64,000 bases of DNA from Hyphomicrobiales bacterium (GTDB lineage: Bacteria > Pseudomonadota > Alphaproteobacteria > Rhizobiales > MH13): positions 1,116,001-1,180,000 of the forward strand of contig JAEPOK010000001.1 of the NCBI GenBank assembly GCA_017642935.1, read 5' to 3'. Each line of letters starts with the position of its first letter. Position 1 is the first letter of the stretch. Positions 29,115 to 38,793 of this stretch are shown piece after piece. A program made the translations under genes and the position numbers. The notes beneath the pieces are model-generated. The model searched no databases. It was given only the letters and a program-made list of their open reading frames with translations, and was not told the origin of the DNA.

Positions 29115-30461
29115 ATGTTCAAGAAAGTTCTGATCGCCAACCGTGGTGAGATCGCCCTGCGCGTGATGCGCGCTTGCAAAGAGCTGGGTATCGGCACAGT
29201 CGCGGTGCATTCCACCGCCGACGCGCACGCGATGCACGTTCGCCTGGCCGATGAAAGCGTTTGTATCGGCCCGCCAGATGCCCGCGAAAGCTATCTCAAT
29301 ATCCCGCAGATCCTGGCCGCTTGTGAAATCACCGGCGCCGATGCGGTGCATCCCGGTTACGGCTTTCTGTCGGAAAATGCCAAATTCTCTGAAATTCTGG
29401 CCGCGCACAATGTGACGTTTATTGGCCCAAAGGCCGAGCATATCGACGTTATGGGCGACAAGATCGCCGCCAAGGCAACCGTGAAGCGCCTCGGCATTCC
29501 CGTTGTTCCGGGTTCGGAAGGCGAACTGCGTTCGGTGGAAGAGGCACGCCAGGTCGCCGAAGGCATGGGCTTTCCGTTGATCGTGAAGGCGGCGGCCGGT
29601 GGCGGCGGACGCGGCATGAAAGTCGCGCGCAACGTTGAAGAGCTGACCGACGCGGTGAACACAGCTCGCGCCGAGGCACGCGCCGCTTTTGGCGACGATG
29701 CGCTCTACATGGAAAAATACCTTCAAAACCCGCGTCACATAGAGGTGCAGGTGTTTGGCGACGGCATGGGCAAGGCGATCCACCTCGGCGAACGTGATTG
29801 TTCGCTGCAGCGTCGCCATCAAAAGGTCTGGGAAGAAGCGCTTTCACCGGTGATCACGCCGGAGCAGCGCGAAGAGATCGGCGCTGTGTCTGCCAAGGCG
29901 ATTGCAGACCTTGGTTATTCGGGCGCGGGCACCATCGAGTTCCTGTACGAGGATGGTGAGTTCTATTTTATTGAGATGAACACGCGCCTTCAGGTGGAAC
30001 ACCCGGTCACCGAAGCGATCACGGGTCTGGATTTGGTGGCGGAGCAGTTGCGCGTTGCCGCCGGTCAGGGATTATCGGTCACACAAGAGGATGTCAGCTT
30101 TGAAGGCCATGCCATCGAAGTGCGCATCAATGCCGAACACCCGGAGACATTCCGCCCCTCGCCTGGTGTGATCGAGTCCTACCATCCGTCGGGTGGTTTG
30201 GGCGTACGTGTCGATTCAGCTGTTTACCAGGGCTATCGTATCCCGCCCTATTACGACAGTCTGATCGGCAAGCTGATTGTGCATGCCGATACGCGCGATA
30301 TGGCGATCAACCGGATGGCGCGGGCCTTGGACGAGTTCGTGATCGCGGGCGTGGAAAGCACCCTGCCCTTGTTCCGCCGACTGGTGAACGAGCCGGATAT
30401 TCGCAGCGGCGACTATTCCATCCATTGGCTGGAGCGGTGGCTGGCCGACCAAGGCCACTGA
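29115..30461 (+). CDS. accC: Biotin carboxylase subunit of acetyl-CoA carboxylase
   Basis: The 448-residue length is exact for AccC. It begins [20 protein letters not shown], has the glycine-rich ATP-grasp loop [14 protein letters not shown], metal ligands in [19 protein letters not shown] and the C-terminal lid domain. It carboxylates the biotin on AccB using ATP and bicarbonate. It follows accB and precedes aat by 25 bases. Confidence 0.98.
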   Translation: MFKKVLIANRGEIALRVMRACKELGIGTVAVHSTADAHAMHVRLADESVCIGPPDARESYLNIPQILAACEITGADAVHPGYGFLSENAKFSEILAAHNVTFIGPKAEHIDVMGDKIAAKATVKRLGIPVVPGSEGELRSVEEARQVAEGMGFPLIVKAAAGGGGRGMKVARNVEELTDAVNTARAEARAAFGDDALYMEKYLQNPRHIEVQVFGDGMGKAIHLGERDCSLQRRHQKVWEEALSPVITPEQREEIGAVSAKAIADLGYSGAGTIEFLYEDGEFYFIEMNTRLQVEHPVTEAITGLDLVAEQLRVAAGQGLSVTQEDVSFEGHAIEVRINAEHPETFRPSPGVIESYHPSGGLGVRVDSAVYQGYRIPPYYDSLIGKLIVHADTRDMAINRMARALDEFVIAGVESTLPLFRRLVNEPDIRSGDYSIHWLERWLADQGH

Positions 30462-30486
30462 TCGGAAGGCACAGGCAACGCTGCCG

Positions 30487-31143
30487 ATGGCCGACACGAT
30501 AACGCCCGATCTGCTGCTACAGGCCTATGAGGTCGGCTTCTTCCCCATGGCTGAAGACGCTGACGATGCGTCGGTGTTTTGGGTCAACCCGCCAATGCGT
30601 GGCGTTATCCCGCTTGATGCGTTTCACGTGCCGCGACGTCTTGCACGAACCGTGCGCCAGGACACTTTTGAGGTCCGTATCGACAGCGACTTTGAAGGCG
30701 TGATCGATGGCTGTTCGGCCAGCGCGCCAGGCCGTTCGTCAACCTGGATCAATGCTGATATCAGGCGGCTCTATGGCGCGCTGTTTGAGCGCGGAGCCTG
30801 TCACACTGTGGAAGCCTGGCAGGACGGGGTATTGGTAGGCGGCCTTTATGGCGTGGCGCTGGGCGGTGCGTTCTTCGGCGAGAGTATGTTTTCGCGGGCC
30901 CGAGACGCTTCCAAGGTAGCGCTGGTACATCTGGTAGGACGTTTGAAGGCGGGCGGTTTCACCCTGCTCGACACTCAGTTCATCACCGAGCATTTGCGGC
31001 AGTTCGGCGCAACGGAAATCCCTGCCGATGTCTATCGTGAAGCTTTGCGCGAAGCGGTCTCGCGGGAGGCCGACTTTTACTGCTGGCCTTCGACGGGCGT
31101 TTCCGGCGTTGAGTCGCTGCAACCGGTTAACCAGACGTCATAA
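30487..31143 (+). CDS. aat: Leucyl/phenylalanyl-tRNA-protein transferase
   Basis: The 218-residue Aat protein begins near the conserved [18 protein letters not shown] and has [51 protein letters not shown] and the late [15 protein letters not shown] segment. It adds Leu or Phe to proteins with N-terminal Lys/Arg, marking them for ClpSAP degradation. The last ~15 residues after ADFYCWP are not conserved and overlap the end of the convergent DUF2155 gene by 67 bases. Confidence 0.95.
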   Translation: MADTITPDLLLQAYEVGFFPMAEDADDASVFWVNPPMRGVIPLDAFHVPRRLARTVRQDTFEVRIDSDFEGVIDGCSASAPGRSSTWINADIRRLYGALFERGACHTVEAWQDGVLVGGLYGVALGGAFFGESMFSRARDASKVALVHLVGRLKAGGFTLLDTQFITEHLRQFGATEIPADVYREALREAVSREADFYCWPSTGVSGVESLQPVNQTS

Positions 31144-31508
31144 ACAGGGTGGTCGATCGCGTTGAGCCCAGGGCTTTCGGCGATCATCCAACCAGTGAAA
31201 ATGCGGCGGATACGGCGGTCGAGCGTCAGTTCATCGACTTCCAGAAAGACCGTTGTGCGCTCCGGCTCGGATGGCGGACGGTCGTAGCAAACCCGCGGCG
31301 TCAGCTGCAGCGCGCCAAATTGGACGGTTTCATCAACGAAAACATAGAAGGTGTGCAACTCGCCGGTAATCTTATCGAGACCAGCAAACAGTGCCACCGG
31401 ATGTTCGTTGCGCAGCACCGGCGCCGACGTCTGCGCAAACGCAAAACTCACACCGGCCAGCGCGACCGCTCCGGCCAAAAAAACAGAAAGGAATGATGGC
31501 AAACGCAT
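31077..31508 (-). CDS. DUF2155 family secreted protein
   Basis: From ATG 31508 the product is 143 residues with a signal peptide ([20 protein letters not shown], cut near AFA-QTS). The core has the DUF2155 features: conversion of the protein's start into [17 protein letters not shown], then [13 protein letters not shown] and [10 protein letters not shown] with two cysteines likely forming a disulfide. The function is unknown; it is found in alphaproteobacteria, often next to NDUFA12 and aat as here. Its 3' end overlaps aat by 67 bases on the opposite strand. Confidence 0.9.
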   Translation of the reverse strand: MRLPSFLSVFLAGAVALAGVSFAFAQTSAPVLRNEHPVALFAGLDKITGELHTFYVFVDETVQFGALQLTPRVCYDRPPSEPERTTVFLEVDELTLDRRIRRIFTGWMIAESPGLNAIDHPVYDVWLTGCSDSTPETPVEGQQ

Positions 31509-31644
31509 AAGGGTCTCAAACAGATTCGGGGGGCGCAAAGACGATGCGGCAGAGCTTGCGAAAGCCCTGTTGTCACATTGTGGCGATTCGATGCTGAATT
31601 CCTAGCGTGATCGGTACGATCGGTCGCGAGCTATCTTTCTGGGA

Positions 31645-32040
31645 TCAGTCGCCTGGCGACCAAGCCTCGTAATCACCCGTGGCTGCCGGGCGCTTTGCTG
31701 GCGTCAGGATCGAGCCTTCCGGGCGGTAAGCGCCAGGCATACCCGTTAGATTGGGTTTGTGGGGCAATTCCCACTCTTTGGCGACATAGCCATCTTCGGT
31801 CGGCGGCACGTCGGTCTTTTTATGAATCCAGCCATGCCAGCCTGGCGGAATGGCCGAGGCATCGGCCTCTCCATTGTAGATCACCCAGCGGCGCTCGCCT
31901 AAGGGCGGTACGTCTGCGCGATAATAGACATTGCCAAGCTCATCTTCACCGACGCGCTGGCCTTTGCGGGCGGTGAACCACATGGTGCCGAACGTCTGGT
32001 CCTGCCACCAGGTGAAGAATCGCAAGAGAAACTGTTTCAT
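31645..32040 (-). CDS. NDUFA12-family complex I accessory subunit
   Basis: The 131-residue protein has the NDUFA12/B17.2 pattern: FFTWWQDQTFGTMWFTARKG, DELGNVYYRA, ERRWVIYNGEADASAIPPGW and HGWIHKKTDVPP. This is one of the few supernumerary subunits of mitochondrial complex I that are also present in alphaproteobacteria. It binds the peripheral arm of NADH dehydrogenase on the cytoplasmic side. It is upstream of DUF2155 on the same strand with about 136 bases between. Confidence 0.95.
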   Translation of the reverse strand: MKQFLLRFFTWWQDQTFGTMWFTARKGQRVGEDELGNVYYRADVPPLGERRWVIYNGEADASAIPPGWHGWIHKKTDVPPTEDGYVAKEWELPHKPNLTGMPGAYRPEGSILTPAKRPAATGDYEAWSPGD

Positions 32041-32197
32041 CTTTGGTCCGCAAACAGGCTGAAGAGTGATCGCCTGCCTTGTGCCCCGATTGTCAGGGTC
32101 TGTCCAGCGCGCCCTTCGCTTAAGCCTTGCTGTTTTTTAGTGCCGTGTTGGGTGGATGGAGGACTGGGCCTAGACCATCGAATTTGCCCGCAGCCAA

Positions 32198-32244
32198 CTA
32201 CCCACAGGCAAGGCCTTTTTTGTCCACACCCATCCCGTGGATAA
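32198..32244. promoter_or_regulatory. Cluster of DnaA-box-like sequences
   Basis: CTACCCACA (32198-32206, two mismatches to TTATCCACA), TTGTCCACA (32220-32228, one mismatch) and, on the minus strand, TTATCCACG (32236-32244, one mismatch) lie within 47 bases. DnaA regulates ribonucleotide reductase genes in some bacteria. The distance to nrdJ is about 370-415 bases, so relevance is uncertain. Confidence 0.3.
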
Positions 32245-32433
32245 AATCGGCATCTGACTTTTCCCTTAGACCAAGGTTGACGCCTTCCTGCGAGTCGGGC
32301 CTTCTGAACGACGTCGCCGTTTAAGGTCCAGCGTTTCCGGGCTGAGCGACGCATTTCCAGATTGTATGTCCGTAAAGACGGTTTTGCCCCGCACGTTCAA
32401 TGACGTAGCGGCATGGCTTTTTGACGCCAACTG

Positions 32434-32480
32434 ACGCAATATGTGGTGTTAATTTTTTGTTTACACACCATATCTAGGTG
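32434..32480 (+). promoter_or_regulatory. Tandem NrdR boxes and probable nrdJ promoter
   Basis: Two 16-base elements match the NrdR consensus, roughly ACACWATATNTWGTGT. Box 1 is ACGCAATATGTGGTGT at 32434-32449 and box 2 starts ACACCATATCTAG at 32465. Their cores are 31 bases apart, the three-turn spacing typical of NrdR pairs. A possible promoter TTGTTT (32457-32462) with TAGTTA (32481-32486) places box 2 in the spacer. NrdR represses ribonucleotide reductase genes when dATP is high. Confidence 0.75.
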
Positions 32481-32540
32481 TAGTTAGGCTAACCGCACTA
32501 ACGGAATCGGTGCCGGCCCAAAGCGGGCCATGCTTGAGGG

Positions 32541-32561
32541 ATCTGATGAAGATCATCAGAT
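32541..32561 (+). other. Hairpin in the nrdJ leader
   Basis: ATCTGATG (32541-32548), loop AAGAT, CATCAGAT (32554-32561) is a perfect 8-base-pair stem, 52 bases before the nrdJ ATG. It has no following U-tract, so it is not a simple terminator. Function is unknown. Confidence 0.45.
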
Positions 32562-32613
32562 TGGGGCGAGCAGCGTTGCGCCGATGAGAATGGGCTAGAG
32601 GAGCACTACCACG

Positions 32614-35600
32614 ATGCGTGTCACGCGGCATTTCACCAAAGACGGCCAATCGGCCTATGCGGATCTTACGTTTCGCAACGCACTGAGCGAGATTCGCAAT
32701 CCGGATGGATCGGTCGTCTTCCAGTTGAAGGACATTCAGGTTCCTGAGACTTGGAGTCAGGTGGCGTGCGACATCATCGCCCAGAAATATTTCCGTAAGG
32801 CCGGCGTGCCCGCTCGGCTGAAGAAAGTCGAAGAAAATTCTGTTCCCTCTTGGCTCTGGCGTTCGGTTGCCGATGAAGAGGCACTTGCTGAGTTGCCGGA
32901 AGAGGAGCGCTACGGCCCAGAGCGCGATTCCCGCCAAGTCTTCGACCGCCTGTCCGGCACCTGGACTTATTGGGGCTGGAAAGGCGGCTATTTCGACAGC
33001 GAAGAAGACGCCTTGGCGTTCCGCGATGAACTTGCCTTTATGCTTGCAACCCAGCGTGTCGCGCCAAACTCACCGCAATGGTTCAACACCGGGCTTCACT
33101 GGGCCTATGGCATCGATGGACCAGGCCAGGGCCATTATTATGTCGATCCAGAAACCGGTGAGCTGACCAAGTCCGCGTCATCCTACGAGCACCCGCAGCC
33201 ACACGCCTGCTTCATTCAAGGCGTTGGCGATGACCTCGTCAATGAAGGCGGGATCATGGATCTTTGGGTGCGTGAGGCGCGCCTGTTCAAATATGGCTCA
33301 GGCACCGGCTCGAACTTTTCCATGTTGCGCGGCGAAGGCGAAAAACTTTCCGGCGGCGGCAAATCTTCCGGCCTGATGAGCTTCCTGAAGATCGGCGACC
33401 GCGCTGCTGGCGCCATAAAATCCGGTGGCACGACGCGTCGTGCGGCCAAGATGGTCGTTGTCGATGTCGATCACCCCGATATCGAGACCTACATCGATTG
33501 GAAGGTGAAGGAGGAGCAGAAGGTTGCGGCTCTCGTCACCGGTTCCAAGATCGTCAAAAAGCATCTGACCGCGATCATGAAGGCCTGCGTCAACTGCGAA
33601 GGCGAAGATGGCGATTGCTTCGAGGTCACCAAGAACCCGGCGCTGAAGCGCGAAGTGCGCGCGGCCAAAAAGGCGCTGGTGCCGGAAAACTATATTGCCC
33701 GCGTCATTCAGTTTGCGCGCCAAGGCTACAAAGAGATTGAGTTCTCCACCTACGACACCGACTGGGATTCAGAAGCCTATGGCACCGTTTCGGGCCAGAA
33801 CTCCAACAACTCTGTCTCCATCACCGATGATTTCCTGCGCTCGGTCGAACAGGACGGCGATTGGGACTTGGTGGAGCGGACCACCGGCAAAGTCCACAAG
33901 ACGGTGAAAAGCCAGGATCTTTGGGAAAAGATCGGTCACGCCGCTTGGGCATCAGCTGATCCCGGCCTGCACTTCAACACCACCATGAATGACTGGCACA
34001 CATCGCCAGCCGGTGGACGCATCCGCGCGTCCAACCCGTGTTCAGAATATATGTTCCTGGACGATACGGCCTGTAACCTTGCCTCGCTGAACCTGCTTCA
34101 GTTCAACGAAGCCAGCGAAAGCGGAGCCCAAAAGGTCTTCGATATCGAAGCCTATGAGCATGGCGTGCGGCTTTGGACGATGGTGCTGGAAATCTCTGTC
34201 GCCATGGCACAGTTCCCATCCAAGCAGATCGCACAGCTTTCCTACGAATACCGCACGCTGGGTTTGGGTTATGCCAATATTGGCGGCCTGCTGATGACCT
34301 CCGGCATTCCGTATGACTCTCCTGAAGGCCGTGCGATCTGTGGCGCGCTGACGGCGATCATGACCGGTGTTGCCTATGCCACGTCGGCTGAGATGGCCAA
34401 GGAACTGGGACCTTTCCCCGGTTATGAAGCCAATGCTGAGAACATGCTGCGCGTGATGCGCAACCACCGTCAGGCAGCCCTTGGCATGGCCGATGGCTAT
34501 CAAGGCCTGTCAGTCAATCCGGTGCCGCTAGATCATGAGAACTGCCCGGACCAACGGCTGATCAAGCACGCGACCCAGGCTTGGGACAAAGCGGTCTCGC
34601 TCGGCTCGCAGCACGGCTATCGCAACGCGCAAGCTACGGTGATCGCACCGACCGGCACCATTGGCCTGGTCATGGACTGCGACACAACCGGGATCGAGCC
34701 GGACTTCGCTCTGGTAAAGTTTAAGAAGCTTGCCGGTGGCGGGTATTTCAAGATCATCAACCGCGCGGTACCCGAAGCGCTTCGCGTGCTTGGTTACACT
34801 GTGGCTGAGATCGGTGAAATCGAGGCCTATGCGGTGGGTCATGGCTCACTGGCGCAGGCGCCAGGCGTCAACCACACCTCGCTCAAGGCGCGGGGCTTTT
34901 CCGACGCTGCGATTGCCAAGATCGAAGGGGCACTGGGCTCAGCGTTCGACATCAAGTTCGTATTCAACCGTTGGACGCTTGGCGATGACATCGCCATCGA
35001 TGAGCTTGGTTTTACCGATGAGCAACTCAACGACCCGGCCTTCGATATGCTTTCAGCGCTCGGCTTTGAGGCTGACGAGATCAACATGGCCAACGAGCAT
35101 GTTTGCGGAACCATGACGCTGGAAGGTGCGCCGCACCTGAAGGAAGAGCATTACGCGGTGTTCGATTGCGCCAACCCTTGCGGCAAGAAGGGCAAGCGGT
35201 TCCTGTCGGTGGAAAGCCATATTCACATGATGGCCGCTGCACAGCCGTTCATCTCCGGCGCGATCTCTAAGACGATCAACATGCCCAATGCGGCGACAGT
35301 CGAGGACTGTAAGAGCGCCTACATGCTCTCCTGGAAGCTCGCGCTGAAAGCCAATGCGCTGTATCGCGATGGTTCCAAGCTCTCCCAGCCGCTGAACTCG
35401 CAGCTTCTCGCCGACAATGACGATGACGATGAGGCCGAAGACACGATGGACGCCATCATCGCCGCGCCACAGTCGATGCGGGCGCAGAAGGTCGCTGAAA
35501 AGATTGTTGAGCGCATCATCGAGAAAGAGGTGCGCGTTCGCGAAAAAATGCCGGATCGCCGCAAGGGCTACACCCAAAAGGCGCGCGTCGGCGGCCACAA

Positions 35601-36321
35601 GGTCTATCTGACCACCGGCGAATACGAAGATGGTCGCCTGGGCGAAGTGTTCATCGACATGCACAAGGAGGGCGCGGCCTTCCGGGCGATGATGAACAAT
35701 TTTGCCATCGCGATCTCCCTTGGCCTGCAATATGGCGTGCCGTTGGAAGAGTATGTCGATGCCTTCACCTTCACCCGGTTCGAGCCGGCTGGCATGGTGC
35801 AGGGCAATGAGACGATCAAGAATGCGACGTCGATCCTTGACTACATCTTCCGCGAATTGGCTGTGTCTTACCTGGGCCGCTACGACCTTGCGCACGTCCA
35901 GCCCGATGAAGCTGGTGCCACCACGCTTGGCAAAGGCGAAGATGCTGAAAAACCGTCGGCCAACTCCATCGTCTCGGCGGGTCTGGTGCGCGGCAAGGTA
36001 GCCGAACGCCTTCAAGTCGTTGGCGGCTCGGCTGCAAACGATACGGCCGGTGGTACAAGCGCTGCAGTCTCCACCAATACGATGACAGCTTCGCTTTCAT
36101 CCGCAGCGGTCGCAACATCGGCGGCGCTTCAACTGGCGCCTGAGCCATCCAGCGCCGCAGCGGGGCCTAAACCATTGGAAAGCGTCGCTGAGCAGCGCAC
36201 CATCGCCCGGATGAAGGGCTATGAAGGCGAAAACTGCGCCGAGTGTGGCAACTTCACCATGGTGCGCAACGGCACCTGCCTGAAGTGCGACACCTGCGGA
36301 TCAACCAGCGGGTGCTCCTGA
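32614..36321 (+). CDS. nrdJ: Adenosylcobalamin-dependent (class II) ribonucleotide reductase
   Basis: The 1,235-residue enzyme is the long NrdJ form. It has [14 protein letters not shown] and the first redox cysteine in QPHACFIQG, the active-site N-x-C-x-E pattern in [11 protein letters not shown], a barrel core, VIAPTGTIG, and an extended C-terminus with a Cys-rich end ([16 protein letters not shown]). It reduces ribonucleotides using B12 and works with or without oxygen. An Ala/Ser/Thr-rich linker, about residues 1130-1190, precedes the Cys tail. GAGGAG lies about 12 bases before the ATG. Regulation by NrdR is indicated upstream, and a strong terminator follows. Confidence 0.97.
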   Translation: MRVTRHFTKDGQSAYADLTFRNALSEIRNPDGSVVFQLKDIQVPETWSQVACDIIAQKYFRKAGVPARLKKVEENSVPSWLWRSVADEEALAELPEEERYGPERDSRQVFDRLSGTWTYWGWKGGYFDSEEDALAFRDELAFMLATQRVAPNSPQWFNTGLHWAYGIDGPGQGHYYVDPETGELTKSASSYEHPQPHACFIQGVGDDLVNEGGIMDLWVREARLFKYGSGTGSNFSMLRGEGEKLSGGGKSSGLMSFLKIGDRAAGAIKSGGTTRRAAKMVVVDVDHPDIETYIDWKVKEEQKVAALVTGSKIVKKHLTAIMKACVNCEGEDGDCFEVTKNPALKREVRAAKKALVPENYIARVIQFARQGYKEIEFSTYDTDWDSEAYGTVSGQNSNNSVSITDDFLRSVEQDGDWDLVERTTGKVHKTVKSQDLWEKIGHAAWASADPGLHFNTTMNDWHTSPAGGRIRASNPCSEYMFLDDTACNLASLNLLQFNEASESGAQKVFDIEAYEHGVRLWTMVLEISVAMAQFPSKQIAQLSYEYRTLGLGYANIGGLLMTSGIPYDSPEGRAICGALTAIMTGVAYATSAEMAKELGPFPGYEANAENMLRVMRNHRQAALGMADGYQGLSVNPVPLDHENCPDQRLIKHATQAWDKAVSLGSQHGYRNAQATVIAPTGTIGLVMDCDTTGIEPDFALVKFKKLAGGGYFKIINRAVPEALRVLGYTVAEIGEIEAYAVGHGSLAQAPGVNHTSLKARGFSDAAIAKIEGALGSAFDIKFVFNRWTLGDDIAIDELGFTDEQLNDPAFDMLSALGFEADEINMANEHVCGTMTLEGAPHLKEEHYAVFDCANPCGKKGKRFLSVESHIHMMAAAQPFISGAISKTINMPNAATVEDCKSAYMLSWKLALKANALYRDGSKLSQPLNSQLLADNDDDDEAEDTMDAIIAAPQSMRAQKVAEKIVERIIEKEVRVREKMPDRRKGYTQKARVGGHKVYLTTGEYEDGRLGEVFIDMHKEGAAFRAMMNNFAIAISLGLQYGVPLEEYVDAFTFTRFEPAGMVQGNETIKNATSILDYIFRELAVSYLGRYDLAHVQPDEAGATTLGKGEDAEKPSANSIVSAGLVRGKVAERLQVVGGSAANDTAGGTSAAVSTNTMTASLSSAAVATSAALQLAPEPSSAAAGPKPLESVAEQRTIARMKGYEGENCAECGNFTMVRNGTCLKCDTCGSTSGCS

Positions 36322-36428
36322 TCTCAGGAGCGCCCGAGCAAGGCATGCAATGACCACGCACCTCTTCTCCTCCCTGTGAAGTACGACTGCGTGTACTGAG
36401 CTGAGACATTCTACGTCTGTTGCTCCAA

Positions 36429-36457
36429 GCCCGGCACCAAGACGCCGGGCTTTTTCT
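36429..36457 (+). terminator. Rho-independent terminator after nrdJ
   Basis: GCCCGGC (36430-36436) pairs with GCCGGGC (36445-36451) and is extended by an A-T pair. TTTTTCTTT follows. It ends 29 bases before the P450 start, so the P450 probably has its own promoter or relies on read-through. Confidence 0.85.
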
Positions 36458-36485
36458 TTGCCACCACTCGGCTTAAGTCGATGTC

Positions 36486-37724
36486 ATGAATCACCTCCCC
36501 TATGACCCTGGATCCCGGCGCCTTTCCGTCGATCCGCGTGACGATGCGTTCGTCCAGAACCCATACACAGCCTATGCCGCGCTCCACGCGGCAAGCGGCG
36601 ATGATGGACCTATCGTGTTTTGGGAGGCGTATGGCCATTGGGTGTTCGGCGGTCTGAATGCGGCGAATGCGCTGTTTCGTGACAGACGTTTGGGACGGCA
36701 GATTCTGCACAAGACAAGCCGCAAGGCACTTGGTTGGGATGAACCGGCTGCGCATACCGCCGACTTCGACGCCATTGATGCGCGCTCGCTTTTGGAGCTC
36801 GAACCACCGGACCACACCCGTCTGCGTGGTTTGATCAATCGCGCATTTGTCTCTCGTCATGTGGAAGCACTTGGGCCGGAGATCGCAGCTGAAACGCAAA
36901 AAGCGATGGATGCGTTTTCGGATGCGCCAGATCTCATTGCTGATTTTGGAGAGCCAATTGCCGGCAACACCATCGCACGCATGCTTGGCATCGACCTGGC
37001 GCACGTGCCGCAGCTTCTCGCCTGGTCGCACGCGATGGTGCAAATGTACGCTTTCGGTCGTGATCGCGCCGTCGAGGAGGCGGCCAATGCTGCCGCGCGG
37101 GATTTCACAGCGTTTGTGCGGAAAGAGATCGCCAAGCGCCGCGCTGCGCCAGGGCCTGATCTGCTGACCCATCTTATTACCGCACATGAAGCGCAGGATC
37201 GTCTCACCGAAGATGAAATCGTCTCAACCACCATCCTGCTCTTGAATGCCGGCCATGAGGCAACGGTGCACGCGATGGGTAACGGCCTGCGCACGCTGTT
37301 CCATTCATCACGGGAGGAGCACCAGACCTGGCTTTCAACCCCAGAAGCCATGACCGAGGAGATTCTACGCCACACGCCACCGCTGCACATGTTCATGCGA
37401 TATGTGTTGGAAGACTGTAAGCTTTTCGGTGTGCCGTTGCACCAAGGCGACGTTATTGGCCTTCACCTTGGGCTCGCCAATCACGATCCGCGCGCGATGC
37501 CGGAGCCTCAGCGCTTCAACCCCGCGCGTGAACCGGTCAAACAAGTGGCGTTTGGCGCTGGAATCCATTTCTGCATTGGACACACGCTGGCACGGCTGGA
37601 AATGGCCACGGCCATCCCGATGCTGTTTCAACGCTTTCCGAACATCCGCATGGCCGAAACGCCGCGTTTCAAAGACGCCTACCATTTTCACGGGCTTGAG
37701 CGCCTGAAGGTCACGCTCGGATGA
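36486..37724 (+). CDS. Cytochrome P450
   Basis: The 412-residue soluble bacterial P450 has the I-helix motif LLNAGHEATVH, an ExxR-type helix (EEILRHTPP), and the heme-binding loop FGAGIHFCIGHTLARLE, with the axial thiolate Cys363. It has no membrane anchor, so it needs a ferredoxin/reductase pair, and none is encoded in the window. The substrate is unknown. Its TGA overlaps the ATG of a dipeptidase gene (ATGA), so the two are translated from one mRNA. Whether the functions are linked is not known. Confidence 0.95.
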   Translation: MNHLPYDPGSRRLSVDPRDDAFVQNPYTAYAALHAASGDDGPIVFWEAYGHWVFGGLNAANALFRDRRLGRQILHKTSRKALGWDEPAAHTADFDAIDARSLLELEPPDHTRLRGLINRAFVSRHVEALGPEIAAETQKAMDAFSDAPDLIADFGEPIAGNTIARMLGIDLAHVPQLLAWSHAMVQMYAFGRDRAVEEAANAAARDFTAFVRKEIAKRRAAPGPDLLTHLITAHEAQDRLTEDEIVSTTILLLNAGHEATVHAMGNGLRTLFHSSREEHQTWLSTPEAMTEEILRHTPPLHMFMRYVLEDCKLFGVPLHQGDVIGLHLGLANHDPRAMPEPQRFNPAREPVKQVAFGAGIHFCIGHTLARLEMATAIPMLFQRFPNIRMAETPRFKDAYHFHGLERLKVTLG

Positions 37725-38788
37725 GCCGTCAGCTCGTCTTTGACGGTCACAATGATCTGCTGGCAAGGCTCTATCTGGCCGGCGGCGTTTCCGCCGCTAG
37801 CCAATTCCAGGCCGGTCGGCCAAGTGGTCACCTGGATGCAAACAAAGCGCGAGCAGGCGGTTTTGGCGGCGGCTTTTTCGCCATCTGGGTGCCGAGCACG
37901 CAGCGGGGCAAGCCACAGCGCCGCGACGCCAATGAAGCGATGCGAGCCTTTCACTACGACATCCCGCTGTCACCGATGGTGCCCGCCGATGACGCCCTGC
38001 GCGCCGCACGCATCCAGTTGGAAACGCTTCAGACGCTACAGGACCTAGGTTCACTGACGATCTGCACCACAGCGGACGACATCGAACGCGTGATGGAAGC
38101 CGGTGGGATCGCTGCTTTTCTGCACATGGAAGGCGCGGAGGCGATCGACCCGGATTTCGCTGTACTGGACGAGTTTCATGCGCTTGGTCTGCGATCGCTC
38201 GGGCCAGTGTGGAGCCGCCCGACCATCTATGGTGAAGGTGTGCCGTTCCGCTTTCCCGGTTCGCCGGACGTGGGTGGCGGCTTGACCGATCATGGCAAGC
38301 GACTGATTGCCAAGTGCAACGCGTTGAACGTGATGGTCGATCTGGCGCATCTCAATGAGGCGGGCTTTTGGGATGTCGCGCGGCTGAGTGACGCGCCGCT
38401 GGTCGCCACGCACTCGAACGCTCACGCACTCTGTCCCCATGCGCGCAACCTAACCGACAAGCAATTGGATGTCATCGCCGCGTCCGGCGGCGTGGTTGGG
38501 CTCAACTTTGCGGCGGCCTTTTTGCGCGCCGATGGCCGGATGCGCAGCGACACGCCGGTTTCTTTGATGCTTGAGCACCTTGATCACATGATCAAACGAA
38601 TGGGCGAGGATCACGTCGCACTCGGGTCAGATTTCGACGGCGCTGTCATTCCTGCCGACATAGGCTCCGTTGCAGGCCTGCCGGTTCTTGTCAGCGCCAT
38701 GGAAGAGCATGGCTATGGCTATGAACTGATCGCCAAGATCTGCCGCGGCAATTGGATGCGCGTGATCGGCTTAACGCAAGGCCACTAA
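37721..38788 (+). CDS. Membrane-dipeptidase family (M19) zinc peptidase
   Basis: The 355-residue M19 enzyme has the binuclear zinc ligands of the family: DGHNDLLARL at the start, HMEGAEAIDPD near residue 130, ATHSNAHALCPHARNLTDKQ near residue 230 and LGSDFDGA near residue 305. These enzymes hydrolyse dipeptides, including D-amino acid types, and some act on beta-lactams or microcystin-like peptides. There is no signal peptide, so it is cytoplasmic. It is coupled to the P450 gene by a 4-base overlap. Confidence 0.93.
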   Translation: MSRQLVFDGHNDLLARLYLAGGVSAASQFQAGRPSGHLDANKARAGGFGGGFFAIWVPSTQRGKPQRRDANEAMRAFHYDIPLSPMVPADDALRAARIQLETLQTLQDLGSLTICTTADDIERVMEAGGIAAFLHMEGAEAIDPDFAVLDEFHALGLRSLGPVWSRPTIYGEGVPFRFPGSPDVGGGLTDHGKRLIAKCNALNVMVDLAHLNEAGFWDVARLSDAPLVATHSNAHALCPHARNLTDKQLDVIAASGGVVGLNFAAAFLRADGRMRSDTPVSLMLEHLDHMIKRMGEDHVALGSDFDGAVIPADIGSVAGLPVLVSAMEEHGYGYELIAKICRGNWMRVIGLTQGH

Positions 38789-38793
38789 CTGGA

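Larger units (their letters stand above)
32041..32613. other. Intergenic region upstream of nrdJ
   Basis: The 573 bases between the divergent NDUFA12 and nrdJ starts contain no recognisable gene. They hold DnaA-box-like sequences, a tandem NrdR box pair and a hairpin close to nrdJ, listed separately. No cobalamin-riboswitch sequence was recognised. Confidence 0.6.

Noticed and set aside
32041-32613. Cobalamin riboswitch upstream of nrdJ
   Set aside because: No B12-box-like sequence was found; NrdR boxes explain the regulation better.
35053-36015. A 320-codon minus-strand frame inside nrdJ
   Set aside because: It is antisense to conserved NrdJ coding sequence, with no ribosome site and no recognisable domain.
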